This document shows, piece after piece, positions 43,185-54,637 of a stretch of 64,000 nucleotides of DNA. The notes under the pieces are model-generated. The model saw only the letters and a list, made by a program, of their open reading frames with translations. It had not been told where the DNA came from and ran no database searches. The position numbers and the translations under genes are program-made. Location: assembly GCA_015277795.1 (NCBI GenBank), contig CP063848.1, positions 310,001-374,000 of the forward strand. The letters are read 5' to 3'. Origin of the DNA: Massilia sp. UMI-21 (GTDB lineage Bacteria; Pseudomonadota; Gammaproteobacteria; Burkholderiales; Burkholderiaceae_D). The number at the start of each line of letters is the position of its first letter. The first letter of the stretch is position 1.

Positions 43185-43727
43185 ATGTTGTTTCGACGCA
43201 AAAAGAAAGCGCTTGTCGAGGCCGAGCCAAAGCTGGAGCCGGTGAGCGGCGCCGAGATCGAACTGGCGCGCGAGCGCTGTCGCGACATGGTGCGCAAGCG
43301 GGCGCTGGTGGCGGCCGGCGTGGCGGCGGTACCGCTTCCGGGGGTCGATATCCTGTCGGACCTGACCACATTCACGGTGCTGGTGGAAGAAATCAACGAT
43401 GCATTCGGCCTGAGCCAGAAGCAGATCGAACGCCTGCATCCGCGCCTGCAGGTACTGGCCTACCAGGCGGCGGCCTCGGTCGGCGGCATGCTGGTCGGAA
43501 AGATAGTGACGCAGAAACTGGTGCTCGCGCTGTTCAAGCGCGCCGGCCTCAAGATTGCGGTCAAGACGGCGACCAAGGTCGTACCGGTGGCCGGGCAGAT
43601 CGCCTCGGCGGCGATCGGTTTCGCCCTGTTTCGCAGGATGGGCTACCAGCACGTGGAAGCCTGCGCCCAGGTGGCGCGCGAGTTGCAGAAGGCGCGGGTG
43701 CTTGAGCCCGGCACGGCGCCGGCATGA
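43185..43727 (+). CDS. Membrane protein, DUF697/YcjF-like
   Basis: The 180-residue protein begins with a basic cluster (FRRKKK). It has a helical region with VRKRALVAAGVAAVPLPGVDILSDLTTFTVLVEEI and two further hydrophobic stretches (LAYQAAASVGGMLVGKIVTQKLVL and VVPVAGQIASAAIGFALFRRMGY). The pattern of alanine/glycine-rich membrane helices with a PxPGxD turn resembles DUF697, a domain often linked with small GTPases; no GTPase is present. The ATG at 43185 is chosen because GGGAGG lies 4 bp before it; an ATG at 43137 lacks a ribosome site. It ends before a 42-bp palindromic terminator. Confidence 0.7.
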   Translation: MLFRRKKKALVEAEPKLEPVSGAEIELARERCRDMVRKRALVAAGVAAVPLPGVDILSDLTTFTVLVEEINDAFGLSQKQIERLHPRLQVLAYQAAASVGGMLVGKIVTQKLVLALFKRAGLKIAVKTATKVVPVAGQIASAAIGFALFRRMGYQHVEACAQVARELQKARVLEPGTAPA

Positions 43728-43737
43728 GGCAGCGATG

Positions 43738-43779
43738 CCGATAAACAAATGCCCGCTTAAGCGGGCATTTGTTTATCGG
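43738..43779. terminator. Perfect 42-bp palindrome, bidirectional terminator
   Basis: The 21-bp arm CCGATAAACAAATGCCCGCTT is followed at once by its exact reverse complement. The GC core (GCCCGCTTAAGCGGGC) flanked by ATTTGTTTAT on each side makes a terminator usable from both directions, between the convergent DUF697-like gene and minE. Confidence 0.85.
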
Positions 43780-43788
43780 TTGCACGGA

Positions 43789-44040
43789 TCAAACGTCCGG
43801 CAGCACCACGTTCACGTCGAGCACTTCCAGGTTGCCCTGGCGGTCGAGCGAAATCTTGATGTCGTCTGCGCTGACCTTGGTGTACTTCGAAATTACTTCG
43901 ATCAACTCGCGGTGCAGGGCCGGCAGGAAGTCCGGACCGGTGACACTGCTGCGTTCGCGGGCGATGATGATCTGCAGGCGTTCCTTGGCAGCTGAGGCGC
44001 TCTTCTTTTTTTCCGGGAACAGGAAGTTGAGAAGTGCCAT
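43789..44040 (-). CDS. minE: Cell division topological specificity factor MinE
   Basis: The 83-residue protein is of normal length and has the amphipathic membrane-binding N-terminus [15 protein letters not shown]. The MinD-activating helix follows ([15 protein letters not shown]), then the topological specificity domain ([42 protein letters not shown]). It displaces MinC and stimulates the MinD ATPase to drive pole-to-pole oscillation. The ATG at 44040 gives the standard N-terminus. It follows minD by 1 bp. Confidence 0.95.
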   Translation of the reverse strand: MALLNFLFPEKKKSASAAKERLQIIIARERSSVTGPDFLPALHRELIEVISKYTKVSADDIKISLDRQGNLEVLDVNVVLPDV

Positions 44041-44041
44041 A

Positions 44042-44857
44042 TCACTTGGCTCCAAAGATGCGCTGGAACAGGCCCGGCTTTTCGTAGCTGGTGAAGCGCA
44101 GCGGGCGGTCTTCGCCCAGGAAGCGGGCGATCACGTCTTCATAGGCCTCGGCCACGTCGGTGCCCTTGAAATGGATCGCCGGGTTGCCCTGGTTCGAGGC
44201 GTGCAGCACGGATTCCGATTCCGGAATGATGCCGATCAGCGGGATGCGCAGGATTTCCTGCACGTCCTGGTAGGACAGCATTTCGTCGGCGTCGACGCGC
44301 TTCGGCGAGTAGCGGGTGATCAGGAGGTGCTCCTTGACCGGCTCCGAACCGCTCTGGGCGCGACGCGACTTGGCCTGGATGATGCCGAGGATGCGGTCCG
44401 AGTCGCGCACCGAGGACACTTCCGGGTTGGTGACGATGATTGCCTCGTCGGCGAAGGTCAGCGCCATCAGGGCGCCGTGCTCGATGCCGGCCGGCGAGTC
44501 GCAGATGATGAACTCGAAGCCCATCTGCACCAGGTCGTTCAGCACGCGCTCCACGCCCTCTTCGCTCAGCGCATCCTTGTCGCGCGTCTGCGACGCCGGC
44601 AGGATGAACAGGTTGTCGGTGTGCTTGTCCTTGATCAGCGCCTGGTTCAGGGTCGCTTCGCCATTGACCACGTTGATCAGGTCATACACGACGCGGCGTT
44701 CGCAACCCATGATCAGGTCGAGGTTGCGCAGGCCGACGTCGAAGTCGATGACCGCGGTCTTGTGGCCGCGCAGGGCCAGGCCGCTCGAAAAGCTCGCGCT
44801 CGAAGTGGTTTTGCCCACACCGCCCTTGCCGGACGTCACAACAATAATTCGTGCCAC
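44042..44857 (-). CDS. minD: Septum-site determining ATPase MinD
   Basis: The 271-residue protein is a deviant-Walker-A ATPase that binds the membrane when ATP-loaded and recruits MinC. It shows [22 protein letters not shown] at the N-terminus, [43 protein letters not shown] (switch II) and a C-terminal amphipathic helix ending [17 protein letters not shown], the membrane-targeting sequence. It lies between minC and minE with 57- and 1-bp gaps in a minCDE operon. Confidence 0.97.
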   Translation of the reverse strand: MARIIVVTSGKGGVGKTTSSASFSSGLALRGHKTAVIDFDVGLRNLDLIMGCERRVVYDLINVVNGEATLNQALIKDKHTDNLFILPASQTRDKDALSEEGVERVLNDLVQMGFEFIICDSPAGIEHGALMALTFADEAIIVTNPEVSSVRDSDRILGIIQAKSRRAQSGSEPVKEHLLITRYSPKRVDADEMLSYQDVQEILRIPLIGIIPESESVLHASNQGNPAIHFKGTDVAEAYEDVIARFLGEDRPLRFTSYEKPGLFQRIFGAK

Positions 44858-44914
44858 AAAAAGGTCCTTTACAGTTCTAGCAGTATCTGCGGGTCAATGT
44901 TTATCTGCGCAGGC

Positions 44915-45703
44915 TTACATGCGCGCTGCCAGCGCCAGCGATGAAATATCGAGCCGGTCGCCCACCAGACGGATCTGGGCCGGCTGGCGCGACAGGTCGT
45001 TCGGAAAGCCGTCGTCGAAGGTGCGGTATACGCCGGCGATCGACACCAGTTCCGGCTGCATCGACAGGGCAAAGATGCGCGCGTCCGGATTGCCGGAGGC
45101 GCCCGCCAGGGCCCGGCCGTTGAGTGGCGCATACACGTGAATGCTGCCGTCGGCGATGATTTCCGCGCCATTGTTGACGACCGCGGTAATGATCAGGTCG
45201 CAGCCGCGCGCATAGATGCGCTGGCCGGCGCGCACCGGGGTGTCGATGACCATGGCGGCCACCGGGGCCGGCGGTGCCGGTGCCGCGACCGGCGCCGGTT
45301 CGGGCGCGGGCGTCGTTACCGGGGCCGCTGCCGGAACCGCGGCGGCCACCGGCGCTTCGCGGTCGGACGCACGCAGGCCGCTCGAACCGTCGTCCAGCGA
45401 CAGGCCGTGGGCACGGATCGCCTCTACCATGTCGGGTCCGGCGCCGCGTACGGCCACCGCATTGAGCCTGTACTTCTTCAGCAGCGCCACCAGGGCGCTC
45501 CAGTCGATCGCCGCGGCCTCATGGGCGATGGCGGCGATGTCGATCACCGCGAACTCATCCTCGAAGAAATCCGCGACCCCGCCGGTCATCTGGTGCAGTG
45601 CCGCGTCGATCGTGGCCGGATCGGCCGAACGCAGGATCGTCGAGATGGCGACGACCGTGGAGATCTTGATTTCGATGGGCAGCGAGGATGGGGTCTTCAG
45701 CAT
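44915..45703 (-). CDS. minC: Septum-site determining protein MinC
   Basis: The 262-residue protein inhibits FtsZ ring formation away from mid-cell. The N-terminal domain (about 1-110) has FFEDEFAVIDIAAI. A long Ala/Pro-rich linker (about 125-150, AAPVTTPAPEPAPVAAPAPP) joins the C-terminal beta-helix domain (about 155-262) with DTPVRAGQRIYARGCDLIITAVVNNGAEIIADGSIHVYAPLNGRALAGASGN. The C-terminal domain binds MinD and septal FtsZ. It is the first gene of minCDE; its 5' side faces phbA across 288 bp. Confidence 0.94.
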   Translation of the reverse strand: MLKTPSSLPIEIKISTVVAISTILRSADPATIDAALHQMTGGVADFFEDEFAVIDIAAIAHEAAAIDWSALVALLKKYRLNAVAVRGAGPDMVEAIRAHGLSLDDGSSGLRASDREAPVAAAVPAAAPVTTPAPEPAPVAAPAPPAPVAAMVIDTPVRAGQRIYARGCDLIITAVVNNGAEIIADGSIHVYAPLNGRALAGASGNPDARIFALSMQPELVSIAGVYRTFDDGFPNDLSRQPAQIRLVGDRLDISSLALAARM

Positions 45704-45862
45704 AAAACAGTCTGGTTGGCGTTGCGCTCGTGCATTCTACTGTGAAATTTGACCAAAAGGGCTTTACGTACGCATCATTCCTAGTAGAAATGACTGTTGC
45801 CGCAGGCATGCGATGGCTGTTCAATAAGCGCGCAAGAGGCTGAGCGGCGAGGCACGCCACGG

Positions 45863-45890
45863 TTGTAATTGGTGAATAAGCTGATAAGAT
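45863..45890 (+). promoter_or_regulatory. Likely sigma-70 promoter of phbA-phbB
   Basis: TTGTAA (45863-45868), a 16-bp spacer and TAAGAT (45885-45890) lie about 100 bp upstream of phbA in the 288-bp gap 45704-45991 shared with minC. Hexamers and spacing fit sigma-70. No other structured element was recognised there. Confidence 0.4.
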
Positions 45891-45991
45891 TGATTTCGCT
45901 TAAATATGGGCTTTGTGCTAACCGTAAGATGCATGGTTTTACGGCCCAGCCGTCTTAACAATCCGGCCAGACCGGGACTAGGGAGAGCAAC

Positions 45992-47170
45992 ATGGAAGAT
46001 GTCGTCATCGTGGCCGCCGGCCGCACGCCGGTGGGCAAATTCGGGGGCACGCTGGCCAAGATACCTGCCGCCGAACTCGGCGCACACGTGATTCGCCAGC
46101 TGCTGGCCAAAAACGGCATCGATCCGGCCTCGGTCAGCGAGGTGATCATGGGCCAGGTCCTCACCGCCGGCACCGGCCAGAACCCGGCCCGCCAGGCCGT
46201 CATCAAGGGCGGGCTGCCCGACATGGTGCCGGCCCAGACCATCAACATGGTCTGCGGCAGCGGGCTCAAAGCCACCCACCTGGCGGCCCAGGCCATCAAG
46301 TGCGGCGACGCGCAGATCGTCATCGCCGGCGGCCAGGAAAACATGAGCGCCTCGCCGCACGTGCTGAACAACTCGCGCGACGGTTTCCGCATGGGCGACG
46401 CCAAGCTGGTCGACACCATGATCGTCGACGGCCTGTGGGACGTCTACAACCAGTACCACATGGGCGTCACCGCCGAGAACGTCGCACGCAAGTACGAGGT
46501 CTCGCGCGCCGAACAGGACGAATTCGCGCTGCAGTCGCAGCTCAAGGCCGAAGCTGCCCAGAAAGCGGGCAAGTTCAAGGACGAGATCCTGCCGGTCGAG
46601 ATTCCGTCCAAGAAGGGTCCGACCATCTTCGACACCGACGAATACCCGAAGCACGGCTCGACCCTCGAGACCCTGTCCAGCCTGCGTCCTGCCTTCAACA
46701 AGGAAGGCACGGTCACCGCCGGTAACGCGTCCGGCATCAACGACGGCGCCGCGGCCGTCATCATGATGAGCGCCTCCAAGGCCAAGGAGCTGGGCCTGAC
46801 CCCGCTGGCGCGCATCAAGGCCTATGCCTCGGCCGGCCTGGACCCGTCGATCATGGGCATGGGCCCGGTCTCGGCCACCAAGCTGTGCCTGCAGAAGGCC
46901 GGCTGGACCCACGAAGACATCGACCTCATGGAAATCAACGAGGCGTTTGCCGCCCAGGCCATCGCGGTCAACAAGGAAATGGGCTGGGACACCGCCAAGA
47001 TCAACGTGAACGGCGGCGCGATCGCCCTCGGCCACCCGATCGGCGCCTCCGGCTGCCGCGTGCTGGTCAGCCTGCTGCACGAAATGGTGCGCCGCGACGC
47101 CAAGCGCGGCCTGGCCAGCCTGTGCATCGGCGGCGGCATGGGTGTGGCGCTGGCGGTCGAGCGCGACTGA
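45992..47170 (+). CDS. phbA: Acetyl-CoA acetyltransferase (beta-ketothiolase)
   Basis: The 392-residue thiolase condenses two acetyl-CoA to acetoacetyl-CoA, the first step of PHB synthesis. The nucleophilic Cys is C88 in [11 protein letters not shown]. The catalytic His lies in [15 protein letters not shown] and the second Cys in [25 protein letters not shown] ribosome site precedes the ATG. phbB follows after 87 bp, giving the biosynthetic pair; the PHB synthase gene is not in the window. Confidence 0.95.
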   Translation: MEDVVIVAAGRTPVGKFGGTLAKIPAAELGAHVIRQLLAKNGIDPASVSEVIMGQVLTAGTGQNPARQAVIKGGLPDMVPAQTINMVCGSGLKATHLAAQAIKCGDAQIVIAGGQENMSASPHVLNNSRDGFRMGDAKLVDTMIVDGLWDVYNQYHMGVTAENVARKYEVSRAEQDEFALQSQLKAEAAQKAGKFKDEILPVEIPSKKGPTIFDTDEYPKHGSTLETLSSLRPAFNKEGTVTAGNASGINDGAAAVIMMSASKAKELGLTPLARIKAYASAGLDPSIMGMGPVSATKLCLQKAGWTHEDIDLMEINEAFAAQAIAVNKEMGWDTAKINVNGGAIALGHPIGASGCRVLVSLLHEMVRRDAKRGLASLCIGGGMGVALAVERD

Positions 47171-47257
47171 GCGCGTTCGGGAAGCTTTGCTGTCGGGCAG
47201 CCCGGGGTGGCTGCCCGGTTCGTAGGGAAGTGATTGACAATAAAACTGGAGAAGACA

Positions 47258-47998
47258 ATGGCACGAGTAGCATTGGTGACGGGCGGCATGGGCGGTCTGG
47301 GCGAAGCGGTGTGCATCAAGCTGGCCGCCTTGGGTTACAAGGTCGTCACTACGTATTCGCCGGGCAACAAGAAAGCGGAAGCCTGGCTGGGCCAGATGAA
47401 AGAGCAGGGCTTCGACTTCAAGGCCTATCCCTGCGACGTTGCCGACTACGATTCGGCCCAGGCCTGCGTGCGCCAGGTCGAGCAGGAAGTCGGTCCGGTC
47501 GACGTGCTGGTGAACAACGCCGGCATTACCCGCGACATGACTTTCAAGAAAATGGACAAGCCGAACTGGGACGCGGTCATGAAGACCAACCTGGATTCCG
47601 TGTTCAACATGACCAAGCCGGTCTGCGACGGCATGGTCGAGCGCGGCTGGGGCCGCATCATCAACATCTCGTCGGTGAACGGCCAGAAGGGCGCCTTCGG
47701 CCAGACCAACTACTCGGCCGCCAAGGCCGGCATGCACGGCTTCACCAAGGCCCTGGCCCTGGAAGTGGCGCGCAAAGGCGTGACCGTCAACACCATCTCG
47801 CCGGGCTACATCGGCACCAAGATGGTGATGGACATCCCGAGCGAAGTGCTGGAATCGAAAATCATCCCGCAAATCCCGATGGGCCGCCTGGGCAAGCCGG
47901 AAGAAGTCGCCGGCCTGGTGGCTTACCTGTCGTCGGAAGAGGCGGCGTTCGTGACCGGCGCCAACATTGCGATCAATGGTGGGCAGCACATGCAGTAA
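47258..47998 (+). CDS. phbB: Acetoacetyl-CoA reductase
   Basis: The 246-residue short-chain dehydrogenase reduces acetoacetyl-CoA to (R)-3-hydroxybutyryl-CoA with NADPH, feeding PHB synthase. It has the cofactor loop VTGGMGGLGEAV, VLVNNAGITRDMTFKKM, the catalytic Ser in INISSVNGQKGAFG, Tyr-x-x-x-Lys in NYSAAKAGM, and ISPGYIGTKMV with the PhbB-typical tail. The ATG after GGAGAAGACA is used. A strong terminator follows. Confidence 0.95.
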   Translation: MARVALVTGGMGGLGEAVCIKLAALGYKVVTTYSPGNKKAEAWLGQMKEQGFDFKAYPCDVADYDSAQACVRQVEQEVGPVDVLVNNAGITRDMTFKKMDKPNWDAVMKTNLDSVFNMTKPVCDGMVERGWGRIINISSVNGQKGAFGQTNYSAAKAGMHGFTKALALEVARKGVTVNTISPGYIGTKMVMDIPSEVLESKIIPQIPMGRLGKPEEVAGLVAYLSSEEAAFVTGANIAINGGQHMQ

Positions 47999-48020
47999 GT
48001 TCCGCGCTATGGCAGCAGAA

Positions 48021-48049
48021 AGGCACCGTTGCGGCGGTGCTTTTTTTTG
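48021..48049 (+). terminator. Rho-independent terminator of phbA-phbB
   Basis: GCACCG / CGGTGC stem (48024-48041), extended by A/T pairs, is followed by eight T. It lies about 23 bp after the phbB stop. Confidence 0.9.
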
Positions 48050-48128
48050 CCCGTTTGTCCCGGCCGGCTGTTTTGGTCTACAGTTTGCAGTCGTCCACCT
48101 TCACCGCTCACAGAACGGAAGATTTACC

Positions 48129-49451
48129 ATGCACAGCTTGCCTCGCGACGGCCTCGCCCTGTCCAGCCTCGACGAACAACTCCTGCCGCCCGGCACCAAA
48201 GGCTTGCCGCTAACCGAACCCCTGCGCCAGGGCGCGGTCGGCATCCAGGGTTGGAACGTCCTGCGCGGCGACACCTCCTTCCCGGTCGCCGTGCTCAAGG
48301 CCTCGGCGCTGCAGCACAACCTGGCGTGGATGAAGGCCTTCTGCGAACGCCACGGCGCCACGCTGGCCCCGCACGGCAAGACCACCATGAGCCCGCAGCT
48401 GTTCGCGGCCCAGCTGGCCAACGGCGCCTGGGGCATCACGCTGGCCAGCGCCACGCAGGTGCAGGTGGCGCACCGTTTCAATGTGCGCCGCGTACTGCTG
48501 GCCAACCAGCTGGTGGCGCGCGCCGACATCGACGCCGTGCTGGCGCTCTTGCACGACGATCCGGATTTCGAATGTTTTGTCCTGGCCGACTCGCTGGAAG
48601 GGGTAGCGCGCCTGTCGCAGGCGGTGACGACACGCAGCTTGGGCCGTTCCCTGCCGGTGCTGGTCGAACTTGGCCTGGCCGGCAAGCGCGCTGGCTGCCG
48701 GACGGCCGAAGAAGCGCTGGCGGTGGCGCGCGCCATCGCGCAAGCCGAGGGCCTGGCCCTGGCCGGCTTCGAAGGCTACGAAGGCCTGCTGGTCAGCGCC
48801 GACCGCGACGCCGACGTCCGCGCAGTGAAGGCTTTCCTGGCCGAGCTGGTGGACCTGGTGGAAACGGCGGATGGCGAAGGCCTGTTCGGCGCCGCCGAGA
48901 TCCTGATCTCGGCCGGCGGCTCGTCCTATTTCGACTTGGTCGCGCGCGGCTTCCAGGGCATGGACGGCCTGTCGCGCCCGGTGCGCCCCGTGCTGCGCAG
49001 CGGCTGCTACCTCACCAGCGACCACGGTTCCTACCAGCGCCTGCTGGCCCAGCTCGACGCGCGCGAAGCGCGGCCGGAAGAAGGCCTGCGGCCGGCGCTG
49101 GAAGTCTGGAGTACGGTGCAGTCGCGCCCCGAGCCGGGCCTGGCCATCCTTACCATGGGCAAGCGCGACGCCTCTTACGACGAGGCGCTGCCGACGCCGC
49201 TGTTCTCGCACCGCCCGGGCAGCGACGCGACCGTGCCGGCGGAACTGCCGCCCGGCTGCACCATCTTCAAGATGAACGACCAGCACGCCTACCTGCGCCT
49301 TCCCGAGGGAGATGTTCGCAACACGCTGCAGGTGGGCGACCTGGTCGGCTGCGGCATCTCGCACCCCTGCACCACCTTCGACAAGTGGCAGGTCTTGCTG
49401 GCGGTGGACGACGCATACAACGTGCAGGAAGCGCTGAACACCTTCTTCTGA
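48129..49451 (+). CDS. PLP-dependent D-amino-acid deaminase / D-serine dehydratase-like protein
   Basis: The 440-residue protein has an alanine-racemase-type N-terminal barrel and a C-terminal D-serine-dehydratase-like domain. The PLP lysine is probably in APHGKTTMSP. The C-terminal GCGISHPCTTFDKW carries the His-x-Cys pair that binds zinc in eukaryote-type D-serine dehydratases. LVELGLAGKRAGCRTAEEA and ILISAGGSSYFDLV are further family landmarks. The likely reaction is deamination of a D-hydroxy or other D-amino acid, or a D-threonine-aldolase type cleavage; sequence alone does not decide. It stands alone. Confidence 0.85.
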   Translation: MHSLPRDGLALSSLDEQLLPPGTKGLPLTEPLRQGAVGIQGWNVLRGDTSFPVAVLKASALQHNLAWMKAFCERHGATLAPHGKTTMSPQLFAAQLANGAWGITLASATQVQVAHRFNVRRVLLANQLVARADIDAVLALLHDDPDFECFVLADSLEGVARLSQAVTTRSLGRSLPVLVELGLAGKRAGCRTAEEALAVARAIAQAEGLALAGFEGYEGLLVSADRDADVRAVKAFLAELVDLVETADGEGLFGAAEILISAGGSSYFDLVARGFQGMDGLSRPVRPVLRSGCYLTSDHGSYQRLLAQLDAREARPEEGLRPALEVWSTVQSRPEPGLAILTMGKRDASYDEALPTPLFSHRPGSDATVPAELPPGCTIFKMNDQHAYLRLPEGDVRNTLQVGDLVGCGISHPCTTFDKWQVLLAVDDAYNVQEALNTFF

Positions 49452-49505
49452 GACGGCGCTCTGGTACGCTACAATCGGTTCTCACTTGCCGAAAGAATCG
49501 CGTCC

Positions 49506-50462
49506 ATGCCCGCCACGCCGCCGTCCCTGTTCCCGCCGATCCAGCCCATCCGCCACGGCATGCTCGCCGTCGACGAGCTGCACACGATCTACTGGGAAGA
49601 AGTCGGCAACCCCAACGGCATTCCGGTAATCTTCCTGCATGGCGGGCCGGGCGCCGGCCTGTCGCCGCAGCACCGGCGCTTCTTCGACCCGGCCGCCTAC
49701 CGGGTGATCCTGTTCGACCAGCGCGGCGCCGGCAAGTCGACGCCGCTGGGCGAGTGGCGCAACAACACCACCCAGCTGCTGATCGACGACATCGAGCGCC
49801 TGCGGCAGATGTTCGGCGTCAAGCAGTGGCTGGTGTTCGGCGGCTCCTGGGGCTCCACGCTGGCGCTGGCCTACGGCCAGGCCCACCCCGAACGCTGCCT
49901 CGGCTTCGTGCTGCGCGGGATCTTCCTGTGCACGAAGGCGGAAGTCGACTGGTTCATCAATGGCATCCAATGGTTCTATCCCGAGCTGTACGAAGAATTC
50001 GTGGCGCCGATCCCCTCGGCCGAGCGCGGCGACCTGCTCAAGGCCTATTGCGAGCGCCTGCTGTGCAACGATCCCGCCGTGTACTGGCCGGCCGCGCGCG
50101 CCTGGAGCCGCTTCGAGGGCCGCCGCGTGTTCCTGCTGCCGCAGCCGGAAGAACCCTCGTCCGACGCGCTCGACCTTGGCGTGGGCCGCCTCGAGTCGCA
50201 CTACATGCTGCACGGCGCCTTTCTTGAAGAAGACCAGCTGCTGCGCGACATCGGCCGCATCGCCCACCTGCCGGCCACCATCGTGCAGGGACGCTACGAT
50301 GTGATCTGTCCGCCGCTGTCGGCCTGGCGCCTGCACCAGGCCTGGCCCGGCGCCAAGCTGCACATGATTCCGGACGGCGGCCACGGCGCCCTCGAGACCG
50401 GCATCGCCCGCGCACTGGTGAGCGCCACCGAGCAGTTCAAGCGCCACGGCGGTTTCGATTAG
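49506..50462 (+). CDS. pip: Proline iminopeptidase
   Basis: The 318-residue cytoplasmic alpha/beta hydrolase removes N-terminal proline from peptides. It has the oxyanion-hole HGGPGAGLSPQHRRFFDPAAYRVILFDQRGAGKSTP, the nucleophile elbow GGSWGSTLALAYGQAHPERC, the Asp-containing RYDVICPP and the distal His in DGGHGALE. These are the classic family S33 landmarks. The length is normal. A DUF2721 gene follows 62 bp later on the same strand. Confidence 0.94.
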   Translation: MPATPPSLFPPIQPIRHGMLAVDELHTIYWEEVGNPNGIPVIFLHGGPGAGLSPQHRRFFDPAAYRVILFDQRGAGKSTPLGEWRNNTTQLLIDDIERLRQMFGVKQWLVFGGSWGSTLALAYGQAHPERCLGFVLRGIFLCTKAEVDWFINGIQWFYPELYEEFVAPIPSAERGDLLKAYCERLLCNDPAVYWPAARAWSRFEGRRVFLLPQPEEPSSDALDLGVGRLESHYMLHGAFLEEDQLLRDIGRIAHLPATIVQGRYDVICPPLSAWRLHQAWPGAKLHMIPDGGHGALETGIARALVSATEQFKRHGGFD

Positions 50463-50524
50463 CGCCCGGCACCCGGCACTGGCTGCTACACTAAAGCCAT
50501 ACTGACAATTTCCACCGGTTTCCC

Positions 50525-50971
50525 ATGAATATCCAGATCAGCGACATCGGCCATGTCATCCAGCTGGCGATCGCGCCGGTGTTCCTGCTGACTGGCGTCG
50601 GGACCAAGCTGACCGTGCTGACCAACCGGCTGGCGCGCATCATCGACCGCACCCGCGTGCTCGACGAACGCCTCAAGGAAGGCGCCAACGCCGACTTCTT
50701 CTCCGAGCGCGAGACGCTGTACGTGCGCGCCCACCTGATCAATACCGCGATCACGTCCAGCACCGCGTGCGGACTCATGGTCTGCCTCGTCATTGCGCTG
50801 CTGTTCCTCGGCGACACCACCAACCTGCCGCTGGACCAGTACATCGCCGCCTTGTTCGTGCTCGCCATGCTTGGCCTGATCAGCAGCTTCGTCTTTTTCC
50901 TGCGCGAGATCTTCATCGCCTCGCGCTTCATGCGCGTCCAGCACTCGCTGTCGCTCAAGCAGTCCCGCTAG
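50525..50971 (+). CDS. DUF2721 membrane protein
   Basis: The 148-residue protein has three hydrophobic segments: an N-terminal VIQLAIAPVFLLTGVGTKLTVLTNRLARIIDRTR and a hairpin LMVCLVIALLFLG...IAALFVLAMLGLISSFVFFLREI. The TNRLARIIDRxRxL motif after the first helix is the hallmark of DUF2721. The function is unknown. A short gap of 29 bp leads to a small hypothetical gene on the same strand. Confidence 0.88.
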   Translation: MNIQISDIGHVIQLAIAPVFLLTGVGTKLTVLTNRLARIIDRTRVLDERLKEGANADFFSERETLYVRAHLINTAITSSTACGLMVCLVIALLFLGDTTNLPLDQYIAALFVLAMLGLISSFVFFLREIFIASRFMRVQHSLSLKQSR

Positions 50972-51000
50972 CGCTTTTTTTCGAACGGTTTTCTTTATTT

Positions 51001-51453
51001 ATGCACGACTATCAACGTCCCCCCACCCTGTACCGCTATGCACCGCAAGACGAACTCGAAGCCGCGCTGCGCGGACAGTTCCGCCTCTTGCCGGACGGCG
51101 GCTTTTTGGCCCTGTCGTTCTCGACCGCATGGGACAAGCGCCTGTTCGATGTGTTCAGCCCCGCCGACCGCTGCCTGGTGATCCACAATACCGAGCTGTT
51201 CGGTGAACGCGTGCACCGGGCGGTGCAGCGCGCCTTGCCGAATTGGGCCGGTATCGACGGGAAGGTGGAATACGGTTCGCGCTCGCCGCTGGGCGCGGCA
51301 TTTTCCAAGAGCCTGGGACAGTCGCAGGAAAAGGAATGGCAGTTTGCCTGGCGGTCGATGTCGCCGAATGCCAGCCTGAATCCGGTCGTCATCAATATCG
51401 GCAGCATCGAGCAATTCGCCGAGCTGCGCGACCGCGATACCCAGCTGTCCTGA
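51001..51453 (+). CDS. Hypothetical protein, 150 aa
   Basis: This is an unrecognised soluble protein. It opens with a short MHDYQRPPTLYRYAP segment and has a core of strands (GQFRLLPDGGFLALSFSTAWD, DRCLVIHNTELFG, KVEYGSRSPLGAAFSK, WQFAWRSM, PVVINIGSIEQF). No catalytic motif stands out. Its codon use matches its neighbours and it sits 29 bp after the DUF2721 gene, so the two are likely cotranscribed. A weak ribosome site is the only unusual feature. Confidence 0.68.
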   Translation: MHDYQRPPTLYRYAPQDELEAALRGQFRLLPDGGFLALSFSTAWDKRLFDVFSPADRCLVIHNTELFGERVHRAVQRALPNWAGIDGKVEYGSRSPLGAAFSKSLGQSQEKEWQFAWRSMSPNASLNPVVINIGSIEQFAELRDRDTQLS

Positions 51454-51488
51454 GCCCACCTACAGCGGTTCAGTAAAAACTTTAGTAA

Positions 51489-54307
<2,819 letters not shown>

Positions 54308-54637
54308 GGGGTCTTTCTCCTGGTATGGGCGACCAGGCCTCGTCTTCCTTGCCTCGCGCAATGCAGCGGTGGCTGACGCCTACGGCACGTGCTTGGGATG
54401 AACTCGACGAAGTCTTGTCATATTGATGTCATTTTCGATGATCATAGACCCGCCGGCTGTTAATGAAAAGACATATTTTTGTCTAAATTTAAATATTTTT
54501 TGTGAGCGTGTCGGGAGGATTTCGGGAAGATATTCTGCTCACCGTTGATCCAGGATGGGAGGACAAGGAAAGCGCACAGGTCCCGGCAGGACGCCGGGAC
54601 GGAAGGCAGGGGCCCCCTGTCGGAGGGGGCGGTGATG
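54308..54637. other. 330-bp gap with two hairpins after the KAS III gene
   Basis: The stretch holds an AT-rich segment near 54470-54505, likely promoter territory of the membrane protein gene, and two perfect hairpins: GTCCCGGC-AGGAC-GCCGGGAC (54580-54600) and GCCCCCT-GTCGG-AGGGGGC (54612-54630). Neither has a T run on the minus strand. They lie directly after the KAS III stop and may protect or end its mRNA. Confidence 0.45.
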
